A stretch of 14,218 nucleotides of DNA from an uncultured Clostridia bacterium (GTDB lineage Bacteria > Bacillota > Clostridia > Oscillospirales > Acutalibacteraceae). This document shows, one piece after another, positions 12,475-14,218 of the stretch (position 1 is the stretch's first letter; the number at the start of each line of letters is the position of its first letter). The notes beneath the pieces were generated by a model, which saw only the letters and a program-made list of their open reading frames with translations, was not told the DNA's origin and did not search any database. Location of the stretch: NCBI GenBank assembly GCA_947565265.1, contig CANOFK010000006.1:1-14218 (forward strand), read 5' to 3'. The translations under genes were made by a program, and so were the position numbers.

Positions 12475-13890
12475 ATGGCAAGAACCTGGCTCAAGCCGCT
12501 GCACGCGGGGAAAGGCAGGCCGTTTGAAAAAGCGTTTCATGACATTATTGAGTACGTGGCCGACCCGGGGAAAACCAAAAACGGGGAATATATTACTGGT
12601 TACGAAACGGACTGGCGGAGCTTTCCGGCCCAGGCAGTCCACAATAAAATGCTCTATGATCAGGAGCGCGGCCGGCAGCTGAGCCGGAAAAAGGACGTGC
12701 TGGCCTACCACTTTGAGCAGTCCTTTAAGCCCGGGGAGATCACCCCGGAGGAGGCCAACCGGCTGGGGCTGGAATTCGCCCACCGGTACACCCGGGACCG
12801 CCACGCCTTTGTGGTGTGCACCCACGTGGACAAGGGGCACATCCACAACCACATTATCTGGGACGCGGTGGACCTGGAGCACGGCAAAAAGTTCCGCAAT
12901 TTTTGGGGCAGCACAAAGGCGGCCCAGCGGTTGAGCGACAGCATCTGCCTGCGCAACGGCTACTCGGTGATCGACCGGGCCGGGGACGAAAAACTGGCCG
13001 GCAAAAGCTACGAGCAGTGGCTGGGCAGCGGGAAAAAGCCCTCCCACCGGGACGAACTGCGGATGGCGGTGGACGCGGCGCTTTCCGGCCCGGCTGTGGA
13101 TTTTGAGAGTTTTTTGGACAGGCTGCGGGAGGCAGGGATCGCGGTGGAGCGCAGGGGAAAGGCGCTGCGGCTCCGGGCGCCCGGGTGGAAAAAGTTTGCG
13201 GAAATTGGCAGCCTGGGCAGCGGGTACACAGAGGAAAACCTGCGGAAGGCGGCAGCGGGCGAACAGCCTAAACCCCGCTTTTTCCGGCCTAAGTGTACGG
13301 CCAAAAGCGATGAGAAAATCGACCTGCTGGTGAACCTTCAGAACAAAATTTTGGAGGGGAAACGGATCGGCTACCTACGCTGGGCCAAGGGCTTTAACCT
13401 TAAGCAGACGGTGAAAACCTACAATTATTTGGCTGAGCACCGCATGACTTACGCCGAACTAGGACAGCGCGTCCAGGAGGCGACAGACCGCTGCCACGGC
13501 CTGGCCGGGGACATAAAAAAGGCCGAGGCCCGCATGGCGGAGATCGCGGTTTTGAAAAACCATATCGTCAATTATTCCAAGACCCGGCAGGCGTATGTGG
13601 ACTACCGAAAGGCTGGGTATTCCAGGAAATTCCTGGCCGCGCATGAGGCGGAAATTGCCGCCCACAAAGCGGCGAAAGCGTATTTCGACCAGTTGAATTT
13701 GGAGAAACTTCCCACCGTAAAAACGCTGCAAGCCGAGTACAGCCGCCTGTTGGCACAGAAGAAATCCGACTACGCCGCGTACCGGCAGGCGCGGGAGGAA
13801 ATGCGGGAATTGCGCACCGTAAAGGCCAACCTGGAGCAGGTGCTGGGCGGCAGTTTTCAGCAGCGTTCCGGGCAGGAATCAGAGAGATGA
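12475..13890 (+). CDS. Relaxase/mobilization nuclease, MobP-type
   Basis: A 471-residue relaxase. The N-terminus (ARTWLKPLHAGKGRP, EYVADPGKT, GEYITGYETD) is typical of relaxases of Tn1549-like elements. LAYHFEQSFKPGEITPEEANRLG and the three-histidine metal site HVDKGHIHNH (His117, His122, His124) follow; this site positions the metal for nicking by a tyrosine located nearer the N-terminus. The KFRNFWGS, LSDSICLRNGYSVI and YEQWLG segments also match. Residues about 300-465 are charged and helical, probably coiled-coil. It should cleave oriT with MobC and lead the strand into the recipient. The mobC terminator and the antisense Rpn gene separate it from mobC, so it probably needs its own promoter, which I cannot identify with confidence; TTGAGG at 12424 is a weak -35 candidate only. 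It ends at TGA 13888-13890. Confidence 0.92.
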   Translation: MARTWLKPLHAGKGRPFEKAFHDIIEYVADPGKTKNGEYITGYETDWRSFPAQAVHNKMLYDQERGRQLSRKKDVLAYHFEQSFKPGEITPEEANRLGLEFAHRYTRDRHAFVVCTHVDKGHIHNHIIWDAVDLEHGKKFRNFWGSTKAAQRLSDSICLRNGYSVIDRAGDEKLAGKSYEQWLGSGKKPSHRDELRMAVDAALSGPAVDFESFLDRLREAGIAVERRGKALRLRAPGWKKFAEIGSLGSGYTEENLRKAAAGEQPKPRFFRPKCTAKSDEKIDLLVNLQNKILEGKRIGYLRWAKGFNLKQTVKTYNYLAEHRMTYAELGQRVQEATDRCHGLAGDIKKAEARMAEIAVLKNHIVNYSKTRQAYVDYRKAGYSRKFLAAHEAEIAAHKAAKAYFDQLNLEKLPTVKTLQAEYSRLLAQKKSDYAAYRQAREEMRELRTVKANLEQVLGGSFQQRSGQESER

Positions 13891-13918
13891 CCGCGTTAAA
13901 AATATGTTGCCAAATTGT

Positions 13919-13961
13919 GAACAGGGCAGTCCTTTACCCGGGGCTGCCCTGTTCTTTTTTT
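13919..13961 (+). terminator. Strong intrinsic terminator after the relaxase gene
   Basis: GAACAGGGCAG (13919-13929) pairs perfectly with CTGCCCTGTTC (13944-13954), and a run of seven T follows at once. It begins 28 bases after the relaxase stop. Confidence 0.88.
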
Positions 13962-13969
13962 GTTTTTTC

Positions 13970-14150
13970 GAGGCCCCGCAGGCCGCAAAAGCGTTTCGCA
14001 GAAACGCGCAGCCGCACAAATCTTTTGTGCGTTCTACGGGGTTTGGGGGAACCCCAACAAGCAAGGGAAAACGCCTCGCAGGCCGTCAGGCCCAAGGGGC
14101 ATTTCCCGCAAGTGTCATGACACTTGCATTGCTTGGCACTTTACAGAAGG
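13970..14150. other. Hairpin-rich non-coding tail, candidate oriT
   Basis: Beyond the relaxase terminator no convincing gene is seen to 14218. Within about 180 bases lie several short perfect inverted repeats in series: GCGTTTC/GAAACGC with loop GCA, CGCACAAA/TTTGTGCG with loop TCT, and GGGGTT/AACCCC with loop TGGGGG. A 20-bp palindrome follows (listed separately). Serial small hairpins beside a relaxase gene are what origins of transfer of mobilizable elements look like. The nic site cannot be placed from sequence alone. The remaining bases to 14218 show nothing I can name. Confidence 0.5.
14108..14127. repeat. 20-bp perfect palindrome
   Basis: GCAAGTGTCA followed by its exact reverse complement TGACACTTGC, with no spacer. 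It could be a dimeric protein-binding site (MobC or a regulator) or part of oriT. It is preceded by CCC and followed by ATTGCTTGGCACTTT, which repeats part of the arm (CACTT). Confidence 0.8.
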
Positions 14151-14218
14151 GATTTGCGGGGCTTGCCCTGTCAGCCCTAGAGCTATGCGGGTTTGCGGGC
14201 TTTCCCGTCAAAAATGAC

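Noticed and set aside
13960..14217. 85-codon ORF in the tail, and the overlapping ORF 13887-14120
   Set aside because: They run through the terminator and the hairpin series, lack a good SD and have no domain. A non-coding oriT-like site explains the region better.

Overview
The window is a stretch of a GC-rich integrative conjugative or mobilizable element of the Tn1549/CTn type found in gut Firmicutes. I infer a high-GC clostridial host (Oscillospiraceae or Lachnospiraceae-like) from the gene families, Shine-Dalgarno (SD) style starts and codon use. No chromosomal genes, tRNAs, rRNAs, CRISPR arrays or attachment sites are visible. Both ends lie inside the element.

Left part (1-1026): the 3' end of a topoisomerase III gene, a tiny Cys-rich zinc-ribbon ORF, about 200 bases of non-coding DNA bracketed by a perfect 13-bp inverted repeat and full of hairpins, then a TTRAP-family (transposon-transfer assisting) small protein that starts with TTG.

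Centre (1023-10348): one 2760-codon gene for a polyvalent protein (ArdC-like N-terminus, several LPD-type domains, a SAM-dependent DNA methyltransferase and an SNF2-type helicase). A complete tnpV-like gene is nested inside it in another frame and is followed at once by a strong hairpin. The next gene encodes a DUF3991/Toprim primase-like protein and sits directly downstream.

Right part (10349-14218): a small reading frame broken by two amber codons, a DUF3849 gene broken by one extra G, mobC with a strong terminator, an antisense Rpn-family nuclease gene broken by one missing G and carrying its own promoter, the MobP-type relaxase gene with a strong terminator, and a hairpin-rich non-coding tail that is the best oriT candidate.

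Working together: MobC and the relaxase would nick oriT and pilot transfer. The topoisomerase, Toprim protein and helicase/methyltransferase giant would process, replicate or protect the transferred DNA, with the ArdC-like domain as the likely anti-restriction part. TTRAP and TnpV are accessory proteins of unknown mechanism typical of these elements. The Rpn cassette looks like cargo inserted between mobC and the relaxase gene. The most unusual features are the out-of-frame nested gene, the inverted-repeat RNA-like element, the two homopolymer frameshifts and the possible gene-within-gene in the Rpn cassette.
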